Assembly (NCBI GenBank): GCA_027924585.1
Contig: BSBM01000646.1
Location: 1,175,501 to 1,239,500 of the forward strand
Length of the DNA: 64,000 nucleotides
Direction: 5' to 3'
Source: Larix kaempferi
Lineage: Eukaryota; Streptophyta; Pinopsida; Pinales; Pinaceae
In this document: one piece after another, positions 22,097 through 34,944 of the stretch
How the letters are laid out: each line of letters starts with the position of its first letter
How positions within the stretch are numbered: position 1 is the stretch's first letter
Made by a program: the position numbers and the translations under genes
Notes under the pieces: generated by a model
What the model was told of the DNA's origin: nothing
Databases searched by the model: none
Seen by the model: the letters and a program-made list of their open reading frames with translations, nothing else

Positions 22097-23458
22097 TGAT
22101 GAGTCCCCAAATTAGTCACTCTATAGCCTTTTTATGCCACACAAGCACAATAATGGATAAGGAAAATACCTCTGTTTGTGGGGTATAATGCATTTGTTTT
22201 GATGATTTAATAAAGTAGTTTATGGATTATTCTTTTATGCTTAAAGGCATTTTCGATGATCTAATTATATGAAAATAAGTATGTATGAGCAGGTGTAGGT
22301 GATCTAGGAGAAAACAAGCAAATCCAGCTCGAAGACTGAAAGACCATGAGTGGCTCAGCACCCTTTTTCCTGATTTATAGAAGAAAACTCCTGTTTAGCA
22401 GGATCGACATTTAAAGCATAGAGTTAGGTTATGATTGAGAATAGTTATATATATGGAACTCTTAGGTAGCAAGGGGTTCCTGTTGACATTTTTGTAGAAC
22501 TTATATTCAACATATTTTATTCGAGACAGTTTTGTTCTAAAAATTTTCTGAGACATGAAGTTACGATTCTAATAATGGAAGAATTGGTGTTATTTCAAGC
22601 TTCGAGTTTATAAGTTTTTCCACTCCTGAAATACGGGTTGGGGAGGGCCCCCTCAACACGTAGGTCAGGATCCTCGTTTTTACTTCAGGTATTTCTCATG
22701 TTTTTTGCTCATTGGATTAATTATCATAATATCCTCTTGGTATTTCTCATATTCATAATATGCGATTTTTCTCTGTAGTTCGGTAATACCGTTTCTGTAT
22801 TTCCATAACATGCCTTCCGTAGTCTTGTACATGCATTCTGCGCACGCATATTTTACCTCTGTTTCCCAGCGTTTTATATTAATTTTAGACAATGATTCGG
22901 ATTTGCAATTCCATGCATATTTCCTTTATCTGAGTTCAATCATATAGAAGTTAATTGTTTCAGTTCTTTGATTTGAATAGAGTAATGATCATCACTTTCA
23001 GTACTTGATTTGAATAGATAAAGTTTGATTGATTTTCAGTATTTAATTCCTAGCTTAAATTTCCAGCTTTCAGTATTCAATTCTTAGATTAAATTTCCAG
23101 CTTTTAGTATTTTATTTCTAGATTAAGTTTACCAAGCTTTCAATACTTACTTCTTAGACTAGATTTACAGTTTTCCAACATTTAATTCTTAGCATATAGA
23201 TCTACCAGTTTCAACATTTCCAGTTCATAGATTTACAACCTTTTTATATTCTTTCATTCTTTGTTTAGAAACAACTCACTTCCATTTCCTTTTTGAGAAA
23301 CCTTTAAGATACGTCCCAACACCCTGAACGGCAAAGACCATCCTATAGAGCACATACAGTGCTTAGCAACTCTTAAGTTTGTATGATCCCTGGTCAATAA
23401 TTAAAGTATACTTCGGGTTTAACTGCCCTAATTAGGCATCCATTCCTGGAGTCCACCA
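22097..23458 (+). repeat. 5' LTR of element B
   Basis: Begins TGATGAGTCCCC and ends GAGTCCACCA. A direct partner lies at 58643-60023. At 22958-23240 it contains about eight degenerate units of 34-38 bp, each starting with TTTCAGTA-like sequence and containing an AATTCTTAGATTAAATTT-like core. The same array is in the other LTR at 59522-59815. Confidence 0.9.
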
Positions 23459-23463
23459 CTTTT

Positions 23464-23483
23464 TGGCGTCGTTGCCAGGGAGG
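23464..23483 (+). other. tRNA-Asp-type primer binding site of B
   Basis: TGGCGTCGTTGCCAGGGAGG begins 5 bp after the LTR. It is close to the TGGCGCCGTTGCCGGGGA site of Athila-like elements and supports that placement. Confidence 0.8.
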
Positions 23484-23559
23484 TGCTTAATCCATAGGAG
23501 ACATCTTTGAAAAAGAAAAAAACACAAAAACAACTAGAAACATAAAAGCTTTATCATGA

Positions 23560-25280
23560 ATGCCTCGACGACAGAGAGATAGATTTGGACGCTTTTTGCC
23601 TAACCGTCCTATGAGTAACAACAGTTCTGATAATTCCCAATTTTAGTTCCTTCACTTTGAAGATGAACCTGATTCTAGCAACGATCCAAACTGAGATAAT
23701 TTTTTTGCTAGCTCTAGCTCAAACACTACTATGGCAGAAGAAGAGGAGGAACCTAGGGAACTGTTCACGTTTCCCATTAGTGTACCTCTTGGGGATGACA
23801 GGATGAAGAATATCAACCCTAATAACCTTCCAAACTTCCATGGTTTAACCTGAGAAGATCCTGACACATTTCTATTTGAATTTGAGGTAGTTTGTAGGTC
23901 ATTTGGGTACACTATTGATGCACAAAAACTGAGACTCTTTCCTTCAACATTGAAAGATCTATCACTCAGATGGTTGATGAGCCTAGAAGGAAACAACATT
24001 TTCACCTTGGACCAAATGAAACAAACCTTCCTAGAAAAATACAGGGATTGCTGTAAGGCAAAAGATACAAGATATGAAATCTTCAAAATGCAGCAAGGAG
24101 AAAGAGAACCCCTAGAAGACTATGCACAACGCTTTCAACTCAGTTACAAACAAGCTAGTCACTGCAGCTTAGACAAAGAATCACTGAAACTTGTCCTTCT
24201 TAGGGGAATCAAAGAAGAAAATATGGAAGTCTTGAACATTCTAGGAGATGGGGATATATTCCAGAAAACTTATGACCAAATCCTACAAATCTTCAAGAAC
24301 AATTCTAGATCCAGAAAAGGTAAAAGTGGGACAAGGGATTCACATCCATTTAATGGGGGATCAACATCTTCAGGACCAAACATCACAAAGTCTGATTTAG
24401 GGAACCTTCTTGATGATATGAAAACTGATATCCTACAATCCCTAGCGATGCAACTTGATGCACTCCAAATAAAGAAGAAACATGATGAGATACACCAAGC
24501 CCTAGCAGTATTCTGTCCACGCTGTAGAAAGAAGCATGAAAAGGGGCACTGCACATTGAACACCATAGAAATAAGTGGCCTTTGCACTGACGATCACTCC
24601 ATTGAAGGTGCAATAGAACAACTTTGTTTCGTTAATCAAAGAAGAAATAATTTTGTTAGGCCTTACCAACCCAACAAACAAGCCTACTTTAATCAGGGAA
24701 GTAATCAACAAAGTTGGAACTCAGTGCCAGCCCCACGGCCATCCCAGCCAACTCCAAACCAGTGGCAGCAAATCCAACCATATCAATAGCCTTATTACCC
24801 ACAATATTATTCTCCATACCCCCCACCTTTTGCTCATCCAACCATGAATTATGGAAATCAATATCCCTATTCATCCAACTGGAGGGATCCATTGCAGCAG
24901 CCACTCATCATGCCACCCCCACAAAACCAACCACCTCCTAGACCACCTCCAATTCCTGCCTAGCCAATTCCAAACCCAAACAACAATAGGGCAGGACAAC
25001 AACAAGCCTATAATACTGAAATGGTGCAATTTCCAACTTATGTTGTGGATACTTTGGAAATAAACGAAATCAATCTCAGGTCTGGGAAAACATTACAGAA
25101 CACACACACGCAGAATAATCAAGGAAATATAGATCACGAACAAACAACACAACCTGAAATTCAGCATCCAGACAAGGAAAATCCTCAGGAAGAAGAAATT
25201 CGGCCACACATACAAAATAGAAACCCTCCATTCCTCAAAAAACTCATTCGAAGAACTAAAGAGTAGGAGGATAATGCTAT
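23560..25280 (+). pseudogene. gag of element B, broken
   Basis: The frame opens at ATG 23560 (MPRRQRDRFGRFLPNRP). After stops near 23644, 23694 and 23851 it continues as PDTFLFEFEVVCRSFGYTID, KLRLFPSTLKDLSLRWLMSL and MKQTFLEKYRDCCKAKDTRY, the conserved plant retrotransposon-gag fold. A zinc-finger-like CPRCRKKHEKGHC follows near 24520-24555; the E element has CPKCRKKHPLKEC at the matching place. A Gln/Asn/Pro-rich tail (QNQPPPRPPPIP) follows. ORF 23950-24789 is uninterrupted (279 codons). Gag would form the particle shell. Confidence 0.82.
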
Positions 25281-25908
25281 CCTCAACAAATTGAAGCATT
25301 TGAACATACAAATACCCATTTTACAAGCCATAAGGGATGTGCCAATCTATAACAAGTTTATTAAAGAGAATTTCTTAAAACGATCTGGTAGAAGAAGACG
25401 TGACCCACCAACTATAAACGTAGTAGGCCAATTAGCAGATCTAATTTTGGGTGTCATGGTCAACCCCAAATACCTTGATACAGGCAATCCTGTAGTCAAC
25501 GTAACCATCAACAACAGACATATTGCCATCAGCCTAATTCATTTAGGGGCTGCAATCAACGTGATGACCAAAGACATAATGATAGCCCTAGGACTCCAAT
25601 CGATGGTCAGGCCAACAACTACTGTACTACAGCTTGCTGACACATCAACTATAAACCCTGAAGGAATGCTTGAAGACATCATTATCAATATAGAATCCTG
25701 GGAGTACCTAGCTGACTTCATAGTCATTGAAGTGAAAAGTAAACTCAGCGGGTACCCAATAATACTACGGATACCTTGGCTAGCAACTGCAGATGCCTAT
25801 ATAGGTTGCAGATTGGGAAACATGACAATCACCAGTGGGCAAGCTAGGAAGAAAATCACGATTTATCCTCCAGCAAGGAAGTCTTTAGACCCGGAATATC
25901 AGAACTAG
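25281..25908 (+). pseudogene. Aspartic protease of element B, active-site Asp replaced
   Basis: After LNKLKHLNIQIPILQAIRDV and RRRRDPPTINVVGQLADLIL, the retropepsin domain reads HIAISLIHLGAAINVMTKDI. Relatives, including E (VLVDLGMTINVM), have Asp where B has His, so the catalytic residue is lost by a GAT-to-CAT change. The fold continues with IIINIESWEYLADFIVIEVK and IILRIPWLATADAYIGC. The 205-codon frame is otherwise open to a stop at 25906. Confidence 0.8.
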
Positions 25909-26416
25909 ATAGATGATTATAACGATATAACAAACCAAAACATACAACCTGTTCTTACCAGTGAAGCTGCCCTATCGCTAAAAGCCATTGATGAAGAATA
26001 TCATTTAGATGAATTTATTCAAAATGCATCTACTAATCATGATATTATTGAATATGTTTTTAAAACAAATCAGCAACAGGAGGATAAGAATTCGTCCCAC
26101 AATTCTGACAAAATGTGGGCAGAGGTACTCACACTTGAACAACATCCAATTCAGATCAAAACAGTTGAGACAATGCCTGGAGAGACAGTTAATATTAACT
26201 CCAATTTGGAGCCAGGACAAGAACAACAATTAATGAAGGTACTATCAGACAACAACAAAGCTTTTGCATGGTCATACACTGACATGAAGGGTATGCACCC
26301 AGACATTTGCAAGCATTACATATATATAAAGGAAGGTGTTGTTCCTATCAGACAACCACAAAGAAGAATGAACCCATCATTAAAAGACATAGTTAAGTTG
26401 GAGTTACAGAAGCTGT
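25909..26416 (+). pseudogene. RT N-terminal part of element B, cut by copia element D
   Basis: A linker and the start of RT are visible: AFAWSYTDMKGMHPDICKHY, VVPIRQPQRRMNPSLKDIVK, ending in LELQKLL. D is inserted after CTG at 26416 with GCTGT duplicated. The domain resumes at 31476 with the expected next residues (DAGFIYP). Confidence 0.85.
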
Positions 26417-26920
26417 TGTTGGTTGTGGAGCTAGATCTTCCAGTCTCATAGATGATGATTCAGCTGTGTTTGAACCATAGGTTTGGTTATTATCCTGGCT
26501 CGACTCTCAGGGGGTTCGGGGGCATAGCCCCCGAGAAAAATTTTTGGGGCTGTTTTCGCCAACAGTTTTCGGGCCCATGGTTTTGGGTAACCCGTGGTAT
26601 TTTCCCATTGTATTTCCCTTATAAAAGAAAGACATTGTAATACAGCTAGGGTTGAGGTATTAGGTTTTATGCATTGTAAAGATCTCTAAGATCAAGAAGA
26701 GAGACTGTGAGACAGTGAAGAGGAAGTGCAGTGGCTGTGCTACGGGTTGTATCCTTTCACTTTGCTGGATGGAATAATAATAAGGACTGGCAACTTTAGT
26801 GTGGACGTAGCCCAAGTTGGGTGAACCACGATATATTTGTGTCTCTCTTGTAATGTGTATGTGTGATTATATTTGCATTTCTTTTTATTGTTATTGCTCT
26901 GCAATCTTGTTTTTCTAACA
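26417..26920 (+). repeat. 5' LTR of element D
   Basis: 504 bp, TGTTGGTTGTGG...TTTCTAACA, with TATAAAAG at 26620-26627. A G-rich block near 26508-26540 (CTCAGGGGGTTCGGGGG) differs most from the other LTR through indels in the G and T runs. Confidence 0.9.
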
Positions 26921-26994
26921 ATTGGTATAAGAGCCAAGGTCTATTTGGCAGATAAACCCACATGAATCTAGGGTTTCTGGTTCGAGCGGGAGAA

Positions 26995-29900
26995 ATGGCG
27001 GAAGAAGGAATGTTTAAGGTCGAGAAGTTTAATGGACAAAACTTCTAGTTATGGAAAATGAAAATGGAGGAATATTTGTACCAGAAGGATCTATTCCTAC
27101 CGTTGGGAGGAAGAGCAAAGTAGCTAGCAGCTATGAAGGATGAAGAATGGGAGGTTCTTGACAGAAAGGATTTGGGAACAATACGGCTAAGCTTGGCTTC
27201 ATTGGTGGCTTTCAATATATCAAAAGAAACGACAATAGAGGGGTTGATGAGCACATTGGGTAAGCTGTATGAAAAACCCTCGGCCTCCAGTAAGGTATTT
27301 CTAATGAAGCATTTATTTAATATGAAGATGTCTGAAGGTGGATCTGTTACTGATCATTTAAATTATTTTAATACGGTTACAAATCAACTAAGTTCTATAA
27401 GTGTGAACTTCGATGATGAGGTTAGGGCTATTCTAATCTTGTGTTCATTGCCAGAAAGATGGAATAGCTTGGTCATGGCTGTAAGTAACTTTGTCTCTAG
27501 TTCAAACACCTTGAAATTTGATGATGTTATTGGTGTTATTCTTAGCGAGGAAATGCGAAGAAAAAGCACAGGTGAGACATCAGGTAATGCGTTGACCATG
27601 GAGAGCAGGGGAAGACAAAAGGAGAGAGGAAAGAGCCAAGGTAATCGCAACAACTCTAAAAATGGCAGATCCAAGTCTAGACTGGGAAAAATAGAGTGCT
27701 GAAATTGTGGAAAGAAAGGACATCTGAAGAAAGACTGCAGATCTCTAAAGAAGAAAGGAGATGCACAGAAGGAAACTACCCAGGAAGCAAATGTAGCAGG
27801 TGATGTGTTACAATATGATTTGATTCTTGCATTAGATAATACTAGTGATTATTGGGTAGTAGATTCAGGGGCTTCATGTCATGCTACACCCCATAGGAAA
27901 TACTTTCATGATTATGTTCCAGGCGATTTTGGACATGTTTTATTGGGTGATGATGAGCCATGTAAAATTGTTGGAATGGGTAAGGTATGGATGAAAGTTA
28001 AGAATGGAACTTATTGGATGTTAAAAGATGTTAGGCATATTCCTGCTATGAAAAGAAATCTAATCTCAACATGGCAGTTGGGAGATGGTGGTTGTCTATC
28101 TACATTTGGAGAAAAGTGGTGGAAGATCACTAAAGGATCAATGGTGATAGAAAAAGGAGACAGGGTAGGTATGTTGTATTTATGTCCTCATAGTATTGAC
28201 CATTCTATCTCTTTAGCTTCCACACGAACAAATACAACATTGTGGCATCATAGGCTTGGCCACATGAGTGAGAAGGGGATGCAGATTCTCCACTCAAGGA
28301 AGTTGCTGCCAGATTTGAAGCAGGTAAGTTTGGAATTTTGTGAGAACTGTGTTTATGGAAAACAGAAGAGAGTAGTATTTCTCAGGGTTGGGAAACAGAA
28401 GAAGAATGAAAAGTTAGAGCTTGTGCATACAGATGTATGGGGACCAACTTAGGTACAATCTCTTGGTGGCTCTCATTATTATGTTACATTTATTGATGAT
28501 GCAACTAGGAAACCTTGGGTTTATTGCATTAGACAAAAACCTGATGTGTTTGCTACTTTTAAGAAGTGGAAAGATTTGGTTGAGAATGAGACAGGAAAAA
28601 GGTTGAAGTGTCTCAGATTTGATAATGGTGGTGAGCACTGGTGCAAGGAGTTTGATAGCTACTGCTCATACCATGGGATTCGTAGAGAGAAGACAGTCCC
28701 AGGAACACCACAAGAAAATGGTGTGTCAGAAAGGATGAACAGAATGATCATGGAGCATGCAAGGTGTATGAGACTGCATGTAGGGTTTCCCTTACAGTTT
28801 TGGGCGGATGCTGTAAATACTGTTGCTTATTTAATAAACATAGGACCTTCAAGTGCTTTGGATGGTGGTATTCCAGAGGAGCATGGACAGATAAAAAGGT
28901 AAACTACTCATTTATGAAAACGTTTGGTTGTGAATCATTTGTCCATATTGATAAAGAAAATAGAACAAAGCTTGAAGCTAAATCCAAGTAATGTACCTTT
29001 ATTGGATATGGGGTGGATGAATTTGGTTATCGCTTATGGGATTATGAAAATAACAAAATCATCAGGAGTAGAGATGTGATATTCAATGAAAAGGTCATGT
29101 ATAAATATCAGTTGCAGGGAAAGAAACAGGAAAATGAAACCACAGAGTACACAGTACTTGATGAAATTGAAGAAAATGAAGTTCCAAAGGTGCCAGAAAA
29201 TCAAGAACAACAACAAGTACCTGAAACTCCTGCAACTGCAAGAAGATCTACCAGGTTAAGTAGAATCCTTGAATGATACTCTCCTTCAATGTATTATTTA
29301 TTGATGACTGATGCTGGTGAACCAGAGTGTTATGAAGAAGCAATGCAGGTGGAACTAGAAAGAAGTGGGAGCAAGGCATGAATGAGGAGATGGACTCATC
29401 GGTAGGAAACTAGACTTCGGATTTGGTTCAGTTGCCTGCTAGTAAAAGATCATTGTAGAACAAATGGAATTACAGGTTGAAGGAAGAAGAAGGAGGCAAG
29501 AAGCGGTACAAGGCCAGACTTGTTGTAAAGGGGTTTGCACAGAAGACAGGTATAGATTTTGATGAAATATTTTCTCATGTTGTTAAGATGACTTCAATCA
29601 GGACTATTTTAAGTCTAGTGGTGGTAGAAGATTTGCATCTTGAACAGTTAGATGTAAAAATAGTCTTTCTCCATGGGGATTTGGAGGAAGAGATATATAT
29701 GCAGTAGCCACAAGGGTATGAGGTCAAAGGTAAGGAGAATTTGGTGTGCAGGTTGAAAAAGAGCTTGTATGGCTTGAAGCAAGCTCCAAGGCTGTGGTAT
29801 TTAAAATTTGATAGGTTTATGACATAACAAGGTTATAGTAGATGTCATTTTGACCACTGTGTTTATTTCAAGAAGCTAGACAATGAAAGATATATTATCT

Positions 29901-30871
29901 TGTTATTGTATGTGGATGACATGCTTGTTGAAGGGTCTAACATGCAGGATATAAATGTACTCAAAAGGAAGCTAGCTAATTCATTTGCGATGAAGGATTT
30001 GGGTGCTGCAAAGCAAATCCTTGGTATGAGAATAAGAAGAGACAGGAAAAATCACAAATTGACATTGTCTCAGAGTGAGTACATAGAAAAGGTGTTGGAG
30101 AGGTTCTGAATGCAGAATGAAAAACCAGTAAGTACACCTTTGGCTAGCCATTTCAGTCTAAGTAAGGAAATGTGTCCCAAGACACAGGAAGAGACAGATT
30201 ACATGTCCAAGATTCCCTATCAATCAGCAGTTGGTAGCTTGATGTATGCCATGGTGTGCACAAGACCAGATATTGCACAAGCAGTGGGAGTTGTGAGTAG
30301 ATATATAAACAATCCAGGTAAAGAACATTGGAAGGCAGCACAGTGGATTCTCAGGTATTTGAGAGGTACCACCACTCAGGCATTATGTTTTGGAGGTTCA
30401 GAAACTGTTCTAAAGGGATATGTTGATGTAAATATGGCAGGTGATAAGGATAGCAGGAGGAGCACCACAGGGTATGTGTTTACTTTAGGTGGAACAACAG
30501 TAAGTTTAATTTCGAGACTGGAGAAGGTTGTTGTACTTTCAACAACGGAAGCAGAGTATGTTGCTGTTATAGAGGCTAGTAAAGAGATGATTTGGGTGCA
30601 GAGGTTTATGGAGGAAGCGGGTAAGAAGCAGAAGGATAGTAGGTTGTATAGTGATAGCCAGAGTGCCATTCATCTTGCAAAGAACTCGGCATTCCATTCC
30701 AGGACTAAACATATACAACTCAAGTACCATTTCATATGCTCTGTTCTGGAAGATGAACTGTTGAAGCTGGAAAAGATACATACTAGCTAGAATTTTGCAG
30801 ACATGTTCACAGAGGTAGTGACCAGAGAGAAATTGAGTTTCTGCTCGGTTTTAGTTGGCCTTCTAGCATGA
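26995..30871 (+). pseudogene. Gag-Pol polyprotein of copia element D, broken by stops
   Basis: One frame set starts at ATG 26995 (MAEEGMFKVEKFNGQNF) and shows, in order: gag with LWKMKMEEYLYQKDLFLPL; a zinc knuckle CxNCGKKGHLKKDC near 27698-27740 (second residue is a TGA stop); protease WVVDSGASCHATP; integrase finger (HHRLGHMSEKG, CENCVYGKQKR) and core (HTDVWGP, RFDNGGEH, ENGVSER). Then RT with ARLVVKGFAQKTGIDFDEIF, LHGDLEEEIYMQ and YVDD at 29909-29920, and RNase H (STTEAEYVAVIEASKE, YSDSQSAIHLAKN). The order PR-INT-RT-RH is diagnostic of copia; the gag start matches the Tnt1/Tork type. Stops at about 27046, 27121, 27701, 28450, 28901, 28989, 29707, 29826, 30107 and 30788, several where Gln or Trp is expected. 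Confidence 0.9.
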
Positions 30872-30957
30872 AGGTGAAGATGAAAAAGTTGCCAAGTCCA
30901 AGGTTCAGCAAGTACAACAGCGGTGGAGTTGTTGTGTTCAGTTTCCAAGTGGGAGAT

Positions 30958-31470
30958 TGTTGGTTTTGGAGCCAGATCTTCCAGTCTCATAGATGATGAT
31001 TCAACCGTGCTTGAACCCCAGGTTTGGTTATGATCCTGGCTCAACCCTCAGGGGGTCTTGGGGGGGCGGGGGCCAGCACCCCTGAAATTTTTTTTTGGGC
31101 TGTTTTCGCCAACAGTTTTCAAGCCCATGGTTTTGGGTAACTCGTGGTATTTTCCCATTGTATTTCCCTTATAAAAGAAAGACATTGTAATACAGCTAGG
31201 GTTGAGGTATTAGGTTTTATGCATTGTAAATATCTCTGAGTTCAAGAAGAGATACTGTGAGATAGTGAAGAGGAAGTACAGCGGCTGTGTTGCAGGTTGT
31301 ATTCCTTCACTTTGCTGGACCGAATAATAATAAGGACTGGCAACTTCAGTGTGGACGTAGCCCAAGTTGGGTGAACCACGATATATCTGTGTCTCTCTTG
31401 TAATGTGTATGTGTGATTGTATTTGCATTTCTGTTTATTATTATTGCTCTGCGATCCTATTTTTCTAACA
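30958..31470 (+). repeat. 3' LTR of element D
   Basis: 513 bp, partner of 26417-26920, followed by the perfect GCTGT duplication. It shows clear divergence from the 5' LTR, so D is markedly older than F. Confidence 0.9.
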
Positions 31471-31475
31471 GCTGT

Positions 31476-32690
31476 TAGATGCAGGGTTCATATACCCAGT
31501 ATTAGATAGTGAATGGGTCTCACCATTGGTTATATTTCCTAAGAAAGGAGGGAATTGGAGGATCTGTGTGGATTATAGAGAGCTCAGTAAGGCAACTAAG
31601 AGAGATCACTTCCCTCTCCCATTCATCGACCAAGTTTTGGACACATTGGCTGGAAACAAAATTTTCTCATTCTTGGATGGGTTCAGTGGATACAACCAGA
31701 TCCTAATCCACCTAGCTGATCAGGATAAAATGAAATTTACATGCCCATGGGGCACTTATGCATACCGAGTACTACCCTTTGGACTTTGTAATGCCCCAAC
31801 AACATTTCAAAGGGAAATATGAAGCATCTTCTCTGATTTTATTAATGATAAAATGGAAGTCTACATGGATGACTTCACACCCTATGGCCATAATTTTGAC
31901 TAGGCATTAAAAAATCTAGAATTAGTCTTGAAAAAATGCATCGAGATGAGATTATGTCTGAGCAATGATAAATGAAGAATGCTGATGGAAGAAGGCATCG
32001 TGATTGGACACCATATTTCACAAAGAGGAATTGAAGTTGATCAAGCAAAATAGCAAAATTGCTGCTCCAATGTTTGCTCTTCTCACAAAAGACACAGAAT
32101 TCATCTGGACAAAGAATTGTATGTCAGCATTTGATAACATCAAGGAGAAGACAATCATAGCTCTAGTACTCCAAGGACCAAATTGGGCACTTCCATTCCA
32201 CATCCATTCTGATGCATCAGATAAGGCCATTGGATCAGTCCTTGGACAAGAAGAAGAGAAGAGACCATATGCCATATATTATATCGACAAAAACTTGGCA
32301 GGAATAGAATTAAATTATACAGTCACATAGAAGGATTTTTTGGATGTCATACATGCCATAAACAAATTCAGGGACTACATAACTAGATACCAAGTTTTTT
32401 TCCACAATGACCATTCAACAATCAGGAATCTTATGAACAAACCTAATACAAGTGCTCGAATAATTAGATGGCTACTCCTCTTGCAAGAGTTTGACATAAC
32501 AATTCTGGATAAGCCAGGAAAACACAATGTAGTAGCTGATTTTCTGTCTCGACTCACCCATGGACAAGACAATGAACTGGTGAATGATAACTTCCTTAAT
32601 GAGCACCTTTTTGCAATCTCAACAAGATGCCCATGGTTTGCTGACATAACAAACTACGTAGTGTCTGGTAAATTCCCACAACTGTTATAG
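31476..32690 (+). pseudogene. RT (rest) and RNase H of element B, broken
   Basis: Continues the RT cut by D: GNWRICVDYRELSKATKRDH, FSFLDGFSGYNQILIHLADQ, VLPFGLCNAPTTFQREI, and catalytic YMDD at 31860-31871 (VYMDDFTPYG). Stops lie near 31820, 31902, 31974 and 32050. RNase H reads LPFHIHSDASDKAIGSVLGQ, IYYIDKNLAGIELNYTVT, a TAG at about 32330, then NKFRDYITRYQVFFHNDHST and KPGKHNVVADFLSRL. One RNase H domain only. Confidence 0.87.
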
Positions 32691-32694
32691 CCAC

Positions 32695-33952
32695 AAAGAA
32701 AATAACAAAATCATAAGGAAAAGTGCCATGTACACATGGATATAAGGAATGCTTTTCGATAATGGGTCAGACCAGATATTGAGAAGATGCGTCAGAGAAG
32801 ATGAAGTCCATGACATATTGCATGCCACTCACAACAAGCCATGTGGAGGACATTATGCTGCAAAAAGAACAACCTATAAAATATTGCAAACTAGATATTA
32901 TTGGCCAACACTCCACAAGGACTCCTATTTATATGTTTCACATTGTGATGATTGTCAACGAATGGGGAAGCCTACTCAAAGAGAAGAAATGCCTCTCCAT
33001 CCACAAATCTCTTTGGAAGCATTTGAGAAATGGGGATTTGATTTTGTTGGTCCATTCAACCCCCAATCAAATCAGAAAAGCTATATTCTAGTATGCACTG
33101 ACTACCTTACAAAGTGGGTAGAAGTAGCAGCACTGGTAGCAACAAATGAAACAAATGTGGCAAAATTTTTACAGAGAAAATATTCCACAGATTTCGAGTC
33201 CCACGAGAGCTAGTTTCTGACCAAGGCACACAATTCACATCCAACCTTATCGAGGACCTTCTTCAGAGAAACAATGTTAAACACAAAAAGTTCTCCTCCT
33301 ACCGCCCTCAGGCTAATGGTCAAGATAAGGTGACAAATAGAGAATTATAAAGAATCTTGACAAAGACAGTGCAACTGCACAAAAGATATGGGCAGACAGA
33401 TTAAGTGAGGCAGTCCGTGCTTATAATACCACATGGAGGAAAACAATAGGCTTCACCCCATATGAGCTAGTTTATGGCAAGAAAGTAATGCTGCCCATTG
33501 AGTTTGAAATCAAAACATTGAGAATTGCATCCAAGTTAAACATGGAACTTTCAGACATCCAACAAGAGAGAATGCTAGAATTAAATCAAATGAATGAGCA
33601 ATGCCAACACGCACTTAGCCACACTAAAATCATCCAGCAACAAAGGAAGAAATGGCATGACAAAAACATCAAGCAGAAGAAATTCAAAGAAGGTGACTGG
33701 GCACTACTCTACGACTCTAGGTTTCACACTTTTAAAGGAAAACTCACAACTAGATGGCTTGGACCCTACATCATTGAAAATATCTATGACAATGGAGTTG
33801 TCGGAATTACAACAATAGATGAAGAAAAATTCCCCATGTTGGTGAATGGACACAGACTTAAACTCTATAATATACCACAGTCCAGAGAGGAGTTCACACA
33901 AACACTCTATCAACAAAGTATAATGCTGATAGAGAGCATAGAACATCACTGA
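32695..33952 (+). pseudogene. Integrase of element B with the catalytic Glu replaced
   Basis: The HHCC finger runs HATHNKPCGGHYAAKRTTYK to CDDCQRMGKPTQRE (about 32820-32990). The first Asp is in KWGFDFVGPFNP. After a frameshift near 33190 the second Asp is in ELVSDQGTQFTS. Where relatives have Glu in ANGQ-E-TN, B reads QANGQDKVTNREL, giving Lys, a GAG-to-AAG type change, so the active site is dead independently of the frameshifts. From 33450 a frame is open to 33952 (GFTPYELVYGKKVMLPIEFE, KKWHDKNIKQKKFKEGDWAL, VNGHRLKLY). No chromodomain. Confidence 0.85.
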
Positions 33953-34944
33953 ATCCAGTTACAAAATGAAAAAAAAATGAAAAAGTGAGAAAAAAAGAAA
34001 AAAGAAAAAAAAGAAAAAAGAAGAAAAAATAAAAAGAGAACAAAAAACAGAGAAAAAGAGGAGAAAAAAATGAAAAAAATCCACTCAGGTTATCAAAAAA
34101 CGAAATTGATGGACTTGATCCATCCCTGTGAAGAACCAGCAAGCAGTTTCAAGCGAGCCAAAATGCATGTTTCAAGCGAGCCAACAAAAATTAAGCAACA
34201 AACAAAAAAAAGCCAGCAAAAGAATAACAAACAAATATCAACAAAAATCAATCAAGAGAGCTAGCAAGCAATATCAACAATTCCAGACTCTCCAATCAAG
34301 CGAGCCAACAATCAATTCAAATGAGCTAGAACAACAGAACTCTAGTACTACAGAAATCAAATCAACAAAGTTCACAGCACCAGTACAAACGCAATGCTGA
34401 AAACAATGAAATGTCAAATCAACAAAACTTGCACAAATAGTCGCGCAAGCAAAGGCAACAATTTCAAGAGAACTGGAAGAAAGAAGGAAAAAAGGTGTCA
34501 CTACTGACATGACCAAATTAACTACAAACGCAGCTAACCTCAACTACAGAATTCCGATCCCATACAATCAAGCATGCATCATACACTCAGGTACGCTAGC
34601 ATGGAACGTAATCACTTAACTCTTTGTTTTATTTTCGAATCAAATCATAATCCCCCACAAACAGTTATTTTCCAAAGCTGAGGACAGGTTTTAAGTTAAT
34701 TCGGTGGCACGGTTCAGAGTAACCTCACAGAATCATGATTACCTACCTTAGACATGTTAGAGAATGACAACCTCCACATCCAGCTGCTATATCCCCAAAT
34801 GATCAAAGCAGCAACGCAATGTACAATGATGGAAAGAAACGCAGGGTGAAATAATGGAAAGGAATGTATAAGGAAACAAGTATGATGCACAATGATCGGG
34901 ATAAGTGCGTGAAAATAGCTTAATAAGGCAGCATAATCTACAAA
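33953..34944 (+). repeat. Spacer of B between integrase and last ORF: purine tract and degenerate short repeats
   Basis: 33958-34080 is almost pure A/G (runs of GAAAAAA). 34130-34320 contains repeated TCAAGCGAGCCAA and TATCAACAA-like words without a fixed period. The rest, to 34944, has no coding signal I recognise. The position matches the tandem-repeat spacer of E (42820-43200) and the purine tract of A. Confidence 0.7.

Larger units (their letters stand above)
26417..31470 (+). mobile_element. Element D: Tnt1-like Ty1/copia retrotransposon inside the RT of B
   Basis: LTRs are 26417-26920 (504 bp) and 30958-31470 (513 bp), beginning TGTTGGTT and ending TTTTTCTAACA. Target duplication GCTGT is perfect (26412-26416 and 31471-31475). 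The PBS at 26923-26938 (TGGTATAAGAGCCAAG) is an initiator-Met type. The polypurine tract precedes 30958 (AAGTGGGAGAT). Both LTRs carry TATAAAAG (26620-26627 and 31170-31177). The single polyprotein has several stops, so it is non-autonomous today. Confidence 0.93.

Noticed and set aside
32004-32690. Second (archaeal-type) RNase H typical of some Tat elements
   Set aside because: Only one RNase H domain lies between RT and integrase in A, B and E; none seen after it.
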